From an uncultured Oscillibacter sp. (lineage in GTDB: Bacteria; Bacillota; Clostridia; Oscillospirales; Oscillospiraceae): a stretch of DNA of 50,409 bases. The stretch is from assembly GCA_947365245.1 (NCBI GenBank), contig CANAWG010000017.1:1-50409 (forward strand). Reading direction: 5' to 3'. The notes under the pieces were generated by a model. That model saw only the letters and a program-made list of their open reading frames with translations, did no database searches and was not told where the DNA came from. Shown here piece after piece: positions 1-7,992 of the stretch. The position numbers and the translations under genes are program-made. The stretch's first letter is position 1, and the number at the start of each line of letters is the position of its first letter.

Positions 1-152
1 AGCGCCGCCGTCTGGTGCTGTACTACTTTGGGGAGTTTACATACGAGCAGATTGCAAATATGGAGGGATGTAAGCACCCCGCTGTGATGAAGTCAATTTC
101 TTCTGCATTGAAGAAACTTAAAAATTTTCTGTCCGGGGAGGTTACAATTTAG
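1..152 (+). CDS. sigma-70-like regulator, C-terminal end (partial, ICE-borne)
   Basis: The 5' part lies outside the window; the frame is open from base 3 to the TAG at 150-152. The visible 49 residues (RRRLVLYYFGEFTYEQIA... to ...LSGEVTI) look like sigma-70 region 4: a helix, the T-Y-E-Q-I-A turn and a recognition helix with HPAVMKSISSALKKL. Short sigma-like regulators of this kind sit upstream of the xis/int genes in Tn916/Tn1549-type elements and are thought to control element genes. The context (MazF-like, Xis and Int downstream on the same strand) fits this. The full length and the N-terminal domain cannot be judged. Confidence 0.75.
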   Translation, partial: RRRLVLYYFGEFTYEQIANMEGCKHPAVMKSISSALKKLKNFLSGEVTI

Positions 153-163
153 CGTTTGAGTGA

Positions 164-210
164 GGAAACAGGTGGAGGGCGATGGAAAGCCTTCCACCTG
201 TTCCTCGTTT
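164..210 (+). terminator. stem-loop terminator after the sigma-like gene
   Basis: The arm 164-180 (GGAAACAGGTGGAGGGC) pairs almost completely with 189-204 (GCCTTCCACCTGTTCC) around an 8-nt loop, only 12 nt after the stop codon. The following TCGTTT is a weak T-run, so termination may be partial. Confidence 0.55.
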
Positions 211-750
211 GTGCGGCGAATGGGTTTGACCTTTGAAAACTTCATACCCATTCATCAAGCACAATCCCATCGCCGCAAGCCTCTTTTGGCGCTGCGCCAG
301 GATGTGCCGGACGCCGACAGCGGGATGCCACACTATCATTTCGTCCACGGTCTGCCGTCTGGCATGGAGCGAAAACCAGCGGCCATGAAATACCGGGCGG
401 CTCCCGGTACGGCCACGACCGGCGATGGGGACAATGAGACTCCTGTTCAGTCACAGTCCGAGCGTGATAGCGTTTTCCAGCGTGAAGCCGTCGCAGGCAA
501 TGAGAGCAGCCGCATGAGAACCATGCGGGGGTGAAATTCCCGTGGAGCTGGTCGCCGCCAGCCGTTTGATGACTTCCCACAGCGGGCCGGGGTGTCGCGG
601 ACAAATAGGCTTGCTTTCATATAAGCCGGACAGCGGGACAGGTTTATGGAAACGGGAGCGTTTATGCTCCGCCAACCTTGATATGTCATGCTGTCCGGCC
701 CCTACATAGGCGGCGCAGGCCGTCTAATTTTTATGGGGAGGTCAAACACC
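205..750 (+). other. about 545-bp non-coding leader of the ICE recombination module, with a long structured hairpin
   Basis: No convincing ORF was found here; the open frames lack ribosome binding sites and family resemblance. The clearest structure is at 625-699: GCCGGACAGC (625-634) pairs perfectly with GCTGTCCGGC (690-699). Inside it AGGTT (640-644) can pair with AACCT (674-678), and GGAGC/GCTCC forms an apical hairpin at 655-670. The structure ends about 50 nt before the mazF-like start, so it could be an attenuator, an untranslated regulatory RNA or a processing site. The function is unknown. Confidence 0.45.
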
Positions 751-1284
751 ATGAGCAGGACATATTTGCGCGGCGACCTATATTACGCCGACCTGGGCCA
801 CGGGATCGGCTCGGAGCAGAAGGGCACCCGGCCCGTCGTTATCATCCAGAACAACGTGGGCAACAAGCACAGCCCCACCGTCATTATCGCCGCCGTCACC
901 AGCAAGGCCCATATCAAGGCCAAGCTGCCCACCCACTACTACCTGGACGCCGGGAACGGGCTGGCCCAGCCGTCCCTTGTTTTGTTGGAGCAAATTCGCA
1001 CCATCGACAAGCGGCGGTTGTCCGGCTACATCGGCAGACTGGACGAGAAACATATCCGGGGCATCAACCACGCCCTGGCGGTCAGCATCGGCCTGATCGA
1101 ACCCATACCCCCGAAACTGACGCTCTGCTTATGCGGCGCTTGTGCTGACGCTTTTCGCGGCACAGGCGCTTTTGCTTTGCGGGAGGCTGCGCCGGGACAG
1201 GCTGAAAAAGAGGTCTGTGTCTACTGCGGCCAGCGCCCTGGCATGGAATATATGGTCACGCCGAAAGGAGGGGCGCGGGTATGA
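751..1284 (+). CDS. MazF/PemK-like endoribonuclease-family protein with Cys-rich C-terminal tail
   Basis: 177 aa from ATG 751, chosen because GGGGAGG lies 9 nt upstream; the longer open frame back to 688 has no such site. Residues about 6-115 match the MazF/PemK fold: [10 protein letters not shown] at the start, [10 protein letters not shown], an IIAAVTSK strand, and a late [13 protein letters not shown] segment. Family members are usually 110-120 aa sequence-specific mRNA interferases. Here about 55 extra residues follow, with Cys pairs CLCGAC and CVYCGQ suggesting a small metal-binding knuckle. No antitoxin gene is visible next to it. The stop overlaps the xis start (ATGA), and the xis ribosome binding site lies inside its last codons, so the two are translationally coupled. 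It may serve the element as a regulator rather than as a classic toxin. Confidence 0.75.
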   Translation: MSRTYLRGDLYYADLGHGIGSEQKGTRPVVIIQNNVGNKHSPTVIIAAVTSKAHIKAKLPTHYYLDAGNGLAQPSLVLLEQIRTIDKRRLSGYIGRLDEKHIRGINHALAVSIGLIEPIPPKLTLCLCGACADAFRGTGAFALREAAPGQAEKEVCVYCGQRPGMEYMVTPKGGARV

Positions 1285-1484
1285 GTTATCCTGATGTGCC
1301 CATTTGGGAGAAGTACACGCTGACCATAGAGGAAGCGGCCAAATATTTCCGCATCGGGGAAAAGAAGCTGCGGAAACTGGCGGAGGAAAACCCGGACGCC
1401 AACTGGCTGATAATGAACGGCAACCGCATCCAGATCAAGCGCAGGCAGTTTGAAAAAGTCATTGACTCCCTGGATGTGATCTAA
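1281..1484 (+). CDS. xis: excisionase (Tn916 Xis family)
   Basis: A 67-aa small basic DNA-binding protein. The frame [23 protein letters not shown] is the winged-helix/MerR-like helix-turn-helix of Tn916-type excisionases, and the [14 protein letters not shown] end fits the family. The usual length is 60-70 aa. The start is ATG 1281 with AAAGGAGG at 1264-1271. It would work with the downstream integrase to direct excision of the element. It overlaps the mazF-like gene by 4 nt and is followed 87 nt later by int, the standard order at the right end of such elements. Confidence 0.9.
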   Translation: MSYPDVPIWEKYTLTIEEAAKYFRIGEKKLRKLAEENPDANWLIMNGNRIQIKRRQFEKVIDSLDVI

Positions 1485-1492
1485 TCGCAGAT

Positions 1493-1520
1493 TTGTATTG
1501 AGCCGGAAATATGATAGAAT
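1493..1520 (+). promoter_or_regulatory. possible int promoter
   Basis: TTGTAT (1493-1498), 16-nt spacer, TAGAAT (1515-1520), in the AT-rich gap between xis and int. The match is moderate. Confidence 0.3.
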
Positions 1521-1571
1521 ATAGTCAAGTCGTATCAAGGCTCGTTCCAGTTTTGGAAAGGAGTTTTACCA

Positions 1572-2759
1572 ATGGCGGAGAAACGACGTGACAGCAAGGG
1601 CCGCATTTTAAGAACTGGAGAGAGCCAGCGAAAAGACGGGAGATACGCATATAAGTACACGGACAGCACCGGCAAGCCCCAATTCGTCTATGCCTGGAAG
1701 CTGGTAGCCACGGACAAGACCCCGGCTGGCAAGCGGGACGATATTTCCCTGCGGGAGAAGGAAAAAGAGATCAACCGGGATATTGCGGACGGTATCGACA
1801 CCGTGGGCAAAAAAATGACCGTCTGCCAGCTCTACGCCAAGCAGAACAGCCAGCGGGCGGATGTGAAGCGGGGCACCAAGAAGCAGCGGGAGTACCTGAT
1901 GGGCCTCCTGCGGGATGACCCTCTCGGTGGGAAAAGCATCGACGCGGTGAAGCCCTCCGACGCCAAGGAGTGGGCCATCCGCATGAGGGAAAAGGGCTTT
2001 AGCTTCCAGTCCATCAGCAACTACAAGCGTTCCCTCCGGGCTGCATTCTTCATCGCCATCGAGGACGATTGTATTCGTAAGAACCCGTTCAGCTTTGCCC
2101 TGAACAAAGTCCTGGAGGACGACAGGGGCGAGAAAACCGTGCTGACGCCGGAACAGGAGGTAAGCCTGATCGACTTCGCGCAGAATGACCCGGTATATCA
2201 GAAGTACGCCGACGAGCTTATTATTCTGCTGGGAACCGGGCTTCGCATTTCCGAGTTCTGCGGGCTGACCACGAACCTTGACTTCAAGAATCGGCTGATC
2301 CAGGTAGACCACCAGCTTTTGCGGGACAGCAAGAGCGGCTACTACATCGAAACGCCCAAAACCAAGAACGGCTACCGGGAAATTCCCATGAGCGAGCCGG
2401 TCTACCGGGCGTTGAAGCGGGTACTGAAGAACCGGGGGAAGAAAGCCACCATCACGGTGGACGGCTATACAAACTTCCTGTTTCTCAAAGAGGACGGTAC
2501 GCCGAGGGTAGGCATCAACTACAACTCTATGATTAAGGGCCTTGTGAAGAAGTACAACAAGCAGCACAAGGAGCAGTTGCCCAACATTACCCCGCACTCC
2601 CTCCGGCACACATTCTGTACCCGTATGGCAAACGCCGGTATGAATCCCAAGGCGTTGCAGTACATCATGGGCCACGCCAACATCACCATGACGCTGGACT
2701 ACTACACCCATGTTGATGCCTGTTCCGTAAAGGCAGAGATGGAGCGGCTGGCTGCGTAG
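1572..2759 (+). CDS. int: tyrosine site-specific integrase (Tn916 Int family)
   Basis: 395 aa; start ATG 1572 with GGAAAGGAG 8-10 nt upstream. The N-terminal arm-binding domain (about 1-80, GRYAYKYTDSTGKPQFVYAW) and the SAM-like core-binding domain (about 85-185) precede the catalytic domain. Catalytic residues are visible: Arg in GTGLRISE (about 225), HSLRHTF (about 345), His in MGHANITMTLDYYTH with the nucleophilic Tyr at its end. Length and layout match Int of Tn916/Tn1549-like conjugative elements. It catalyses integration and excision with Xis. It is the last gene of the element before chromosomal sequence. Confidence 0.95.
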   Translation: MAEKRRDSKGRILRTGESQRKDGRYAYKYTDSTGKPQFVYAWKLVATDKTPAGKRDDISLREKEKEINRDIADGIDTVGKKMTVCQLYAKQNSQRADVKRGTKKQREYLMGLLRDDPLGGKSIDAVKPSDAKEWAIRMREKGFSFQSISNYKRSLRAAFFIAIEDDCIRKNPFSFALNKVLEDDRGEKTVLTPEQEVSLIDFAQNDPVYQKYADELIILLGTGLRISEFCGLTTNLDFKNRLIQVDHQLLRDSKSGYYIETPKTKNGYREIPMSEPVYRALKRVLKNRGKKATITVDGYTNFLFLKEDGTPRVGINYNSMIKGLVKKYNKQHKEQLPNITPHSLRHTFCTRMANAGMNPKALQYIMGHANITMTLDYYTHVDACSVKAEMERLAA

Positions 2760-2991
2760 TAAAGTAGTAAAACAGGAGCGGCAGGCCGCTTTTACTACTT
2801 CCGTACTACGTTTCAGCGCAAAGTCACGCCGGGATACGCCGAGATATGCAAAAAACTCTCCCGAACGGCAAATGGCGGAAACGCCTGAAAATCAAGGCTT
2901 TGCCACCATTTGCCGAGTTACATAAGGTTAGGGCTGGAAATTGCAAAATCTTTATGGGCAAATTTTACGTTTTCCGCTCCGCTCCCGGGGC
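2760..2991. other. right end of the ICE / junction with the chromosome (att region)
   Basis: No gene is seen here. Just after int, AAGTAGTAAAA (from 2762) pairs with TTTTACTACTT (to 2801), a stem-loop that may stop int transcription or mark the element end. Further on, CGGCAAATGG (from about 2872) is mirrored by CCATTTGCCG (to about 2919), a possible integrase/excisionase binding arrangement. The exact attR cannot be fixed, because the left end of the element lies outside the window. The first unquestionably chromosomal landmark is the spoVT terminator at 2992. Confidence 0.45.
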
Positions 2992-3022
2992 AAAAAACGG
3001 ACGCCCCGGAACGGGGCGTCCG
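2992..3022 (-). terminator. spoVT terminator
   Basis: CGGACGCCCCGG / ACGGGGCGTCCG stem (2998-3022). In minus-strand reading it is followed by TTTTTT (complement of 2992-2997). It lies 11 nt after the spoVT stop. Confidence 0.9.
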
Positions 3023-3033
3023 CCGGCGGCCGT

Positions 3034-3573
3034 TCAGGCCTCCATGTGCCGGCCCAGGAACGCGGCGATGGTCTGGGCCAGCTTGTACTCCGCGTCGCCG
3101 GGGACGGTGGGGGTGCTGCCGATAAACAGCACCAGCCCCAGCAGGTCCCCCTCGGAGAGGATGGGGGCGGCCACATTGGTGACCAGCTTGTCGCTGCTGT
3201 CGGACACTGGGATAGCCTGGCCCTCGCCGCTGTACTGGTAGATCTGGCGGCTCTCCATGATCCGCTCCAGCTCCGACGTGATGCGTTTGCCCATCAGCTC
3301 CCGCTTGCCGCCGCCGGCCACTGCGATCACCGTGTCCCGGTCGGTGACGGCGCAGATGGAGCCGGTGGAGCGGCTCATGGTCTCGCACAGCTGCCCGGCA
3401 AAGTCCTCCACGCCCCCCAGGAGGGAGTACTTCTTGAAGATGACCTCCCCGTCCCGGCTGGTGTAGATCTCCAGGGGGTCGCCCTCCCGGATACGCATGG
3501 TGCGGCGGATCTCCTTGGGGATGACGACCCGTCCCAAGTCGTCGATCCGCCGCACGATTCCAGTTGCTTTCAT
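3034..3573 (-). CDS. spoVT: stage V sporulation protein T, AbrB-family transcription factor
   Basis: 179 aa from ATG 3573 (AAAAGGAG upstream); the longer open frame to 3768 is untranslated leader. The N-terminal swapped-hairpin AbrB domain is MKATGIVRRIDDLGRVVIPK, then EIRRTMRIREGDPLEIYT (1-50), near-identical to SpoVT family members. It is followed by a GAF-like domain (about 55-178). In Bacillus and clostridia SpoVT is a forespore regulator acting late under sigma-G. A sigma-G-like promoter lies upstream (3649-3677) and a strong terminator downstream, so it appears to be a single-gene unit. The ICE is inserted just past its 3' end. Confidence 0.95.
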   Translation of the reverse strand: MKATGIVRRIDDLGRVVIPKEIRRTMRIREGDPLEIYTSRDGEVIFKKYSLLGGVEDFAGQLCETMSRSTGSICAVTDRDTVIAVAGGGKRELMGKRITSELERIMESRQIYQYSGEGQAIPVSDSSDKLVTNVAAPILSEGDLLGLVLFIGSTPTVPGDAEYKLAQTIAAFLGRHMEA

Positions 3574-3648
3574 ATCAAAACTCCTTTTGTCGGTAAATGG
3601 ATCTCTCTGCCGCCGGCGCGCCCGGCCGGCTGCCTGTCTGGCAAAAGA

Positions 3649-3677
3649 TAGTATCCACAATATTTCTCGCCTTATGC
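3649..3677 (-). promoter_or_regulatory. forespore (sigma-G/F-type) promoter of spoVT
   Basis: On the minus strand GCATA (3673-3677), 17-nt spacer, GATACTA (3649-3655). The known sigma-G consensus is GHATR and CATnnTA, so only one base deviates. It lies about 75 nt upstream of the start codon. Family knowledge (spoVT is sigma-G dependent) agrees. Confidence 0.5.
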
Positions 3678-3711
3678 CGGGAATGGAGCTGGAGAAGTTT
3701 GGGAAAGCGGC

Positions 3712-3758
3712 GAAAAAAACGGACTGTCCCGGCGGGCGTGTTCTCCCGCCGGGACAGT
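3712..3758 (-). terminator. terminator of the nadE transcript, beyond the tandem array
   Basis: ACTGTCCCGGCGGG (3723-3736) pairs perfectly with CCCGCCGGGACAGT (3745-3758). In minus-strand reading a run of seven T follows (complement of 3713-3719). It lies about 680 bp after the nadE stop because the 208-bp repeats intervene. Confidence 0.85.
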
Positions 3759-3830
3759 TGGTCCACATAGCCGCAAGGCGCTCCGCAGCCCGATTTTTCC
3801 GCGGCGGCCGCCGTCACGCCGGCGTCTCCA

Positions 3831-4474
3831 GCTCCGCCTACCATACCATCCACTGGGCGTCGCTGGGCATCCGCCTCGTCGCCGCAAAGTCCGCTAAGCT
3901 CCGTTTCCGCCTTACGGCGAAAACTGCGCCCGCTTCCTTGCGCCTCCTCTCCCCACCGGACCCGCTGCGCTTACGCTCCGGCGGGGACCCCTGAAAAGGG
4001 GACTGGCTCCTCAGTTGCCGGTTATCTCAGCTCCTCCAATTCCGCCTGCCATACCGTCCACTGGGCGTCGCTGGGCATCCGCCTCGTCGCCGCAAAGTCC
4101 GCTAAGCTCCGTTTCCGCCTTACGGCGAAAACTGCGCCCGCTTCCTTGCGCCTCCTCTCCCCACCGGACCCGCTGCGCTTACGCTCCGGCGGGGACCCCT
4201 GAAAAGGGGACTGGCTCCTCAGTTGCCGGTTATCTCAGCTCCTCCAATTCCGCCTGCCATACCGTCCACTGGGCGTCGCTGGGCATCCGCCTCGTCGCCG
4301 CAAAGTCCGCTAAGCTCCGTTTCCGCCTTACGGCGAAAACTGCGCCCGCTTCCTTGCGCCTCCTCTCCCCACCGGACCCGCTGCGCTTACGCTCCGGCGG
4401 GGACCCCTGAATGGGGGACTGGCTCCTCACCCGCCAATCATCTCAGCGTCTCCAGCTCCGCCTGCCATACCGTC
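3831..4474. repeat. 208-bp tandem repeat, about three units, containing copies of the nadE 3' end
   Basis: The segment CACTGGGCGTCGCTGGGCAT recurs at 3851, 4059, 4267 and 4475, an exact 208-bp period. The copy at 4475 belongs to the real nadE coding end. Each unit carries, on the minus strand, the last codons of nadE (MPSDAQWTVWQAELE-LR and a stop) plus about 150 bp of GC-rich hairpin sequence (CCGCCTTACGGCG, CTCCGGCGGGGACCCC). The first two units are almost identical; the third differs mainly near its nadE-proximal end, where it matches the true gene. A diverged single relative of the non-coding part lies near 11340-11450. Confidence 0.9.
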
Positions 4475-6357
4475 CACTGGGCGTCGCTGGGCATCCGCCA
4501 GTCCCCGCGGGGGGAGAGGGCCACGGACCCCACCTTGGGCCCGTCCGGCAGGCAGTTCCGCTTGAACTGCTGGGAGAAGAACCGCCGGTAAAACACCTTC
4601 AGCCACTTCAAGATGACCTCCCGGCTGTACTGCTTTTCCAGCGCATACAGCGCCAGGCGGTAGATCTTGGCGGGGGAGAAGCCCCAGCGGAGCATATAGT
4701 ACAGGAAGAAATCGTGGAGCTCATAAGGCCCCACCAGATCCTCCGTCCGCTGGCAGATCTCTCCCTGCACCGCCGGCAGCAGCTCCGGGGAGACGGGGGT
4801 GTCCAGAATGTCCTCCAGCACGTCGTGGAGGGCCTCGTCTTTGGCGGCGTTGTCCCGGGCCAGGTGGGCCACCAGGTGCCGCACCAGGGTCTTGGGGATG
4901 GAGGCGTTGACGGCGTACATGCTTATGTGGTCGCCGTTGTAGGTGCACCAGCCCAGGGCCAGCTCGCTGAGATCCCCGGTGCCGATGACGATGCCGCCGC
5001 TCTGGTTGGCGATGTCCATCAGCACCTGGGTCCGCTCCCGGGCCTGGGCGTTCTCATAGGTGACGTCGTGGTTCTCCATGTCCTGGCCAATGTCCCGGAA
5101 GTGGCTGCGGACGCTGGCGGTGATGTCCACGGTCCTCAGCGAAGCTCCCAGCTTCTCCGCCAAAACGCACGCGTTGTTTCGGGTGCGGTCCGTGGTGCCG
5201 AAGCAGGGCATGGTGACGGCGATGATGTCCGTCATGGGCCGGTCCAGCATGTTCATGGCCAGAGCGGTGATCAGCACCGCCAGGGTGGAGTCCAGCCCGC
5301 CGGAGAGGCCCACCACCGCCGTTTTGGCGCCGGTGTGCTCCAGCCGCCGCTTGAGGCCCAGGGAGGCCGTCAGCAGGATCTCCCGGCACCGGGCGTCCCG
5401 GTCCTCTTTTCCCTCCGGGACGAAAGGCCGCGGGGAGACATATCGGGTCAGCTTGGTCCGTCCCTCCGTCAGGGTGAACGTCTCCTCGCAGCCGTCGTTC
5501 CCCGCGCCCTCGCCCAGGGCCTGGGTCCGGCGGCGCTCGTATGCCATGCGCCGGATGTCGATCTCCGACACCAGCAGGCCGCCCTCAAACCGGCGCTCCG
5601 CCAGCAGCGTCCCGTTCTCCGCGATCAGCTGATGGGCCCCAAACACCAGGTCGGAGGTGGACTCTCCCCCCCCGGCGGAGGCGTAGACATAGCCGCACAG
5701 CAGCCTGGCGCTCTGGGTGGACACCAGCTGCCGCCGGTAGGCGTCCTTGCCCACGATGTCATTGCTGGCGGAGAGGTTGCCGATGATCACCGCCCCGTCC
5801 CTGGCCATCCGGAGGGAGGGGGAGTCGGGGGACCACAGGTCCTCGCAGATCTCAAAGCCCAGTACCAGCTCGGGGATGTTCTCGCACCGGAACACCTGCC
5901 CCGCGCCGAACGTCACAAATTCCTGCCCCAGCAGGGGAATGCTCTCCGCCTCCCTGGGGGCGGGCGCAAACCACCGCTTCTCGTAAAACTCGCCGTAATT
6001 TGGCAGGTGGGTCTTGGGTACCACGCCCAGAATCTTTCCGCTTTGTATAATAGCGGCGCAGTTATACAATTTGTTGTGAACCCGCAGAGGCAGCCCCACC
6101 GCCGTCACCACCTCCAGATTCCGGGTGGCCGCCAGCACGGTGGCCAAGGCCTGTTCGGCCGAGCGCAGCAGCGCGTCCTGAAAGAAGAGGTCGCCGCAGG
6201 TGTAGCCCGTCAATCCCAGCTCCGGCAGCACCAGCACCTTGACGCCGGCCTGCTCCGCCGCGCGCATCATGCCAAAGGTCTGTTCCGCGTTGTAATCGCA
6301 GTCCGCCAGGCGCAGCTTCGGCCCGCCGCAGGCCACTGAAATAAATCCGTCCCGCAT
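4438..6357 (-). CDS. nadE: glutamine-dependent NAD+ synthetase
   Basis: 639 aa; makes NAD+ from deamido-NAD+, ATP and glutamine, the last step of NAD biosynthesis. The N-terminal nitrilase-type glutaminase domain (about 1-280) shows the Glu-Lys-Cys triad: E46 in LPELGLTGY, K115 in PKTHLPNY, C171 in FEICEDLW. The C-terminal ATP-pyrophosphatase/synthetase domain has the P-loop SGGLDST and GTGDLSELALGW. Length is typical of the two-domain enzyme. The start at ATG 6357 has a GGGAGG site. The last codons (MPSDAQWTVWQAELETLR) are repeated three times downstream of the stop in a 208-bp tandem array, so the present C-terminus may itself derive from that event. Confidence 0.96.
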   Translation of the reverse strand: MRDGFISVACGGPKLRLADCDYNAEQTFGMMRAAEQAGVKVLVLPELGLTGYTCGDLFFQDALLRSAEQALATVLAATRNLEVVTAVGLPLRVHNKLYNCAAIIQSGKILGVVPKTHLPNYGEFYEKRWFAPAPREAESIPLLGQEFVTFGAGQVFRCENIPELVLGFEICEDLWSPDSPSLRMARDGAVIIGNLSASNDIVGKDAYRRQLVSTQSARLLCGYVYASAGGGESTSDLVFGAHQLIAENGTLLAERRFEGGLLVSEIDIRRMAYERRRTQALGEGAGNDGCEETFTLTEGRTKLTRYVSPRPFVPEGKEDRDARCREILLTASLGLKRRLEHTGAKTAVVGLSGGLDSTLAVLITALAMNMLDRPMTDIIAVTMPCFGTTDRTRNNACVLAEKLGASLRTVDITASVRSHFRDIGQDMENHDVTYENAQARERTQVLMDIANQSGGIVIGTGDLSELALGWCTYNGDHISMYAVNASIPKTLVRHLVAHLARDNAAKDEALHDVLEDILDTPVSPELLPAVQGEICQRTEDLVGPYELHDFFLYYMLRWGFSPAKIYRLALYALEKQYSREVILKWLKVFYRRFFSQQFKRNCLPDGPKVGSVALSPRGDWRMPSDAQWTVWQAELETLR

Positions 6358-6417
6358 ACTTGAAAACCTCCCGTATGGATTTTTAGACAGATTTATTTTA
6401 TACCGTCTTCCCCGGTT

Positions 6418-7098
6418 TTACAAGGTCCCCATTCCCAGAAAGCGCACATAATCCTCCGTGGACATCAGCGGCGCCTCCAGCCGCCGCCCCACGTCCCGGT
6501 CCACCTCTCCGGCGGAGGCCAGCTGGAAGCCCGCCTGCCGGACCGCCTCCAGATACGCCTCCACCGCGGGCCGCACATCGGGATTTTTGGTCTTCAGGAG
6601 CCTCCCGCAGTTTCGGTAGATCTCAAGACACGGGTCGCAGCAGGAGAACGCGGCCCGGATGATGGAGAAGTTGTTCTCCCCGGGGAAGCCGCAGTTGGCC
6701 ACCGCCACGTGTCTCTTGGGCCTCTGTACGGCGTCTGCCATGTCGAAGTCCCCGCCCGTCCGCACCAGACGGGGGCTCTTCAGGGGGACCAGGCGGTCCA
6801 CGAAATTTTTCAGCAGCGCCGTCATGTTCCAGGAGTACACCGGAGACCCGAAGCACACCACGTCCGCCGCCAGATAGGCCCGGAGAAGCGGTTCCATCTC
6901 ATCCTGCTGGACGCATCTTCCAGGCGTTTGGAACCAGCAGGCAAAGCAGCCCTGGCACTGGCGAATCTCATAATCCCCCAGGTGGTAGAGGGCGGTCTCC
7001 GCCCCGGCCTGCTCCGCGCCCTCCAGGAACGCGGCCAGCATCCGGCCGGCGGCGCCGCCCGCCCCCGCGGGGCTTCCGTTGAATGCGGCAAATTTCAT
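6418..7098 (-). CDS. flavodoxin-family / NADPH-dependent FMN reductase-like protein
   Basis: 226 aa. ATG 7098 is preferred over the GTG at 7107, because the AAAGGAG site lies 8 nt before the ATG and would overlap the GTG. The N-terminus KFAAFNGSPAGAGGAAGRML is the FMN-phosphate loop of flavodoxin-like reductases. CQGCFACW is the Cys motif often seen in clostridial iron-sulfur flavoprotein relatives, and FGSPVYSWNMTALLKNFVDRL is the second flavin-binding segment. The protein probably reduces small molecules or acts in redox balance using FMN; the substrate is unknown. It is separated from nadE by about 60 bp and may be co-transcribed with it. Confidence 0.85.
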   Translation of the reverse strand: MKFAAFNGSPAGAGGAAGRMLAAFLEGAEQAGAETALYHLGDYEIRQCQGCFACWFQTPGRCVQQDEMEPLLRAYLAADVVCFGSPVYSWNMTALLKNFVDRLVPLKSPRLVRTGGDFDMADAVQRPKRHVAVANCGFPGENNFSIIRAAFSCCDPCLEIYRNCGRLLKTKNPDVRPAVEAYLEAVRQAGFQLASAGEVDRDVGRRLEAPLMSTEDYVRFLGMGTL

Positions 7099-7188
7099 TT
7101 CAATCACTCCTTTTCATTCGCCATGTCCGATTATGCGGGGGATGGGCGGAAAAGGCAATCTACACTCCGTAGAGTTGATTGAGGCGAC

Positions 7189-7217
7189 AAAAAAGGCCGC
7201 CAAAGGCGGCCTTTTTT
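7189..7217. terminator. bidirectional terminator
   Basis: AAAAAA-GGCCGCC-AAA-GGCGGCC-TTTTTT (7189-7217), perfectly symmetrical. In minus-strand reading it ends the RNase HI transcript. Confidence 0.9.
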
Positions 7218-7342
7218 GCTGTGTGTGTTTAGGAGGGAGAAAACGCATCGGGCTGGGAAAACCCTCTGCTTGATTCTTAGAATACCCCGGAAACATGACA
7301 AAAGTGTGTGATTCCTGTGAACGATTTGTAAATGATTGGCTT

Positions 7343-7972
7343 TTACTTGTACTTCCGGCTCTCCGCCACCGCCAGCTCGTCGCAGCGGTTGTTGTACTCA
7401 TTTTCGGCGTGGCCCTTGACCCAGTGGTAGCGCAGGGTGTGGATCTCCTCCAGCTCCAAAAGGCGCTCCCAGAGGTCGGGATTCAGGGCGGGCTTTTTGT
7501 CGCTTTTCACCCAGCCCCGCCTCTGCCAGCCCCTGGCCCAGCCCTTAGAGAGGCCGTCGATGACGTATTTCGAGTCGGACCACAGCTCCACGACGCAGGG
7601 CTCCTTCAAAAGGGACAGCGCCTGGATGACGGCGGTGAGCTCCATGCGGTTGTTGGTGGTGTTCGCCTCCCCGCCGGAGAGCTCTTTTTTATGGGCCCCA
7701 TACATCAAAATCGCGCCCCAGCCCCCGGGACCCGGGTTGCCGGAGCAGGCGCCGTCGGTGTAAATTGTGACTGTCTTCATCTTTCTCCGCTTCCATGTCT
7801 CCCATATTTTTTCAAAGAGGCGCCTCTCAAAGGGGAGAATCATATCGGCCGCTTTTTCCCCCGCCAGCAGGCTCCGCCCCGGGTAACGTATCAGCATAAT
7901 ACTGTAAATCAGGCAAAAAGGCAATAGCTTTATCAACAGAATTAGGACCAGCAAAATTTTCAGAAAATGCAT
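7343..7972 (-). CDS. rnhA: ribonuclease HI with a hydrophobic N-terminal extension
   Basis: Degrades the RNA strand of RNA-DNA hybrids. The catalytic part begins at [20 protein letters not shown] (ATG 7780), about 145 aa as usual. It shows the DEDD set: D in YTDGACSG, E in [10 protein letters not shown] in [11 protein letters not shown] in CDELAVAE, plus H in VKGHAEN. The frame stays open 64 codons further up to ATG 7972, giving 209 aa with a hydrophobic segment ([20 protein letters not shown]). The upstream start has the better support: a GAGGTGG site 5-8 nt before it, and an extended -10 TGCTATAAT ending only about 20 nt upstream. A weaker GGAG precedes the inner ATG. Either a membrane-anchored RNase HI or two products from one frame are possible. 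Confidence 0.9.
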   Translation of the reverse strand: MHFLKILLVLILLIKLLPFCLIYSIMLIRYPGRSLLAGEKAADMILPFERRLFEKIWETWKRRKMKTVTIYTDGACSGNPGPGGWGAILMYGAHKKELSGGEANTTNNRMELTAVIQALSLLKEPCVVELWSDSKYVIDGLSKGWARGWQRRGWVKSDKKPALNPDLWERLLELEEIHTLRYHWVKGHAENEYNNRCDELAVAESRKYK

Positions 7973-7992
7973 AACACCACCTCATAAGTGGT

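Noticed and set aside
160-604. Open frames of 120-124 codons on both strands in the ICE leader
   Set aside because: No ribosome binding sites, overlapping frames on both strands, low-complexity translation; the region is better explained as structured leader.
751-1484. MazF-like and Xis as a toxin-antitoxin pair
   Set aside because: Xis clearly belongs to the excisionase family and is followed by int; the overlap reflects recombination-module coupling, not a TA operon.
3497-3994. Plus-strand open frame across the spoVT leader and the tandem array
   Set aside because: It translates repeat and terminator sequence; the same frame recurs with each 208-bp unit simply because the unit length leaves it open.
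4411-6339. Long plus-strand open frame of 642 codons opposite nadE
   Set aside because: It is the antisense shadow of a gene with a complete catalytic triad and P-loop. It has Gln/Pro/Arg-rich composition and no family resemblance, as expected from GC-rich codon bias.
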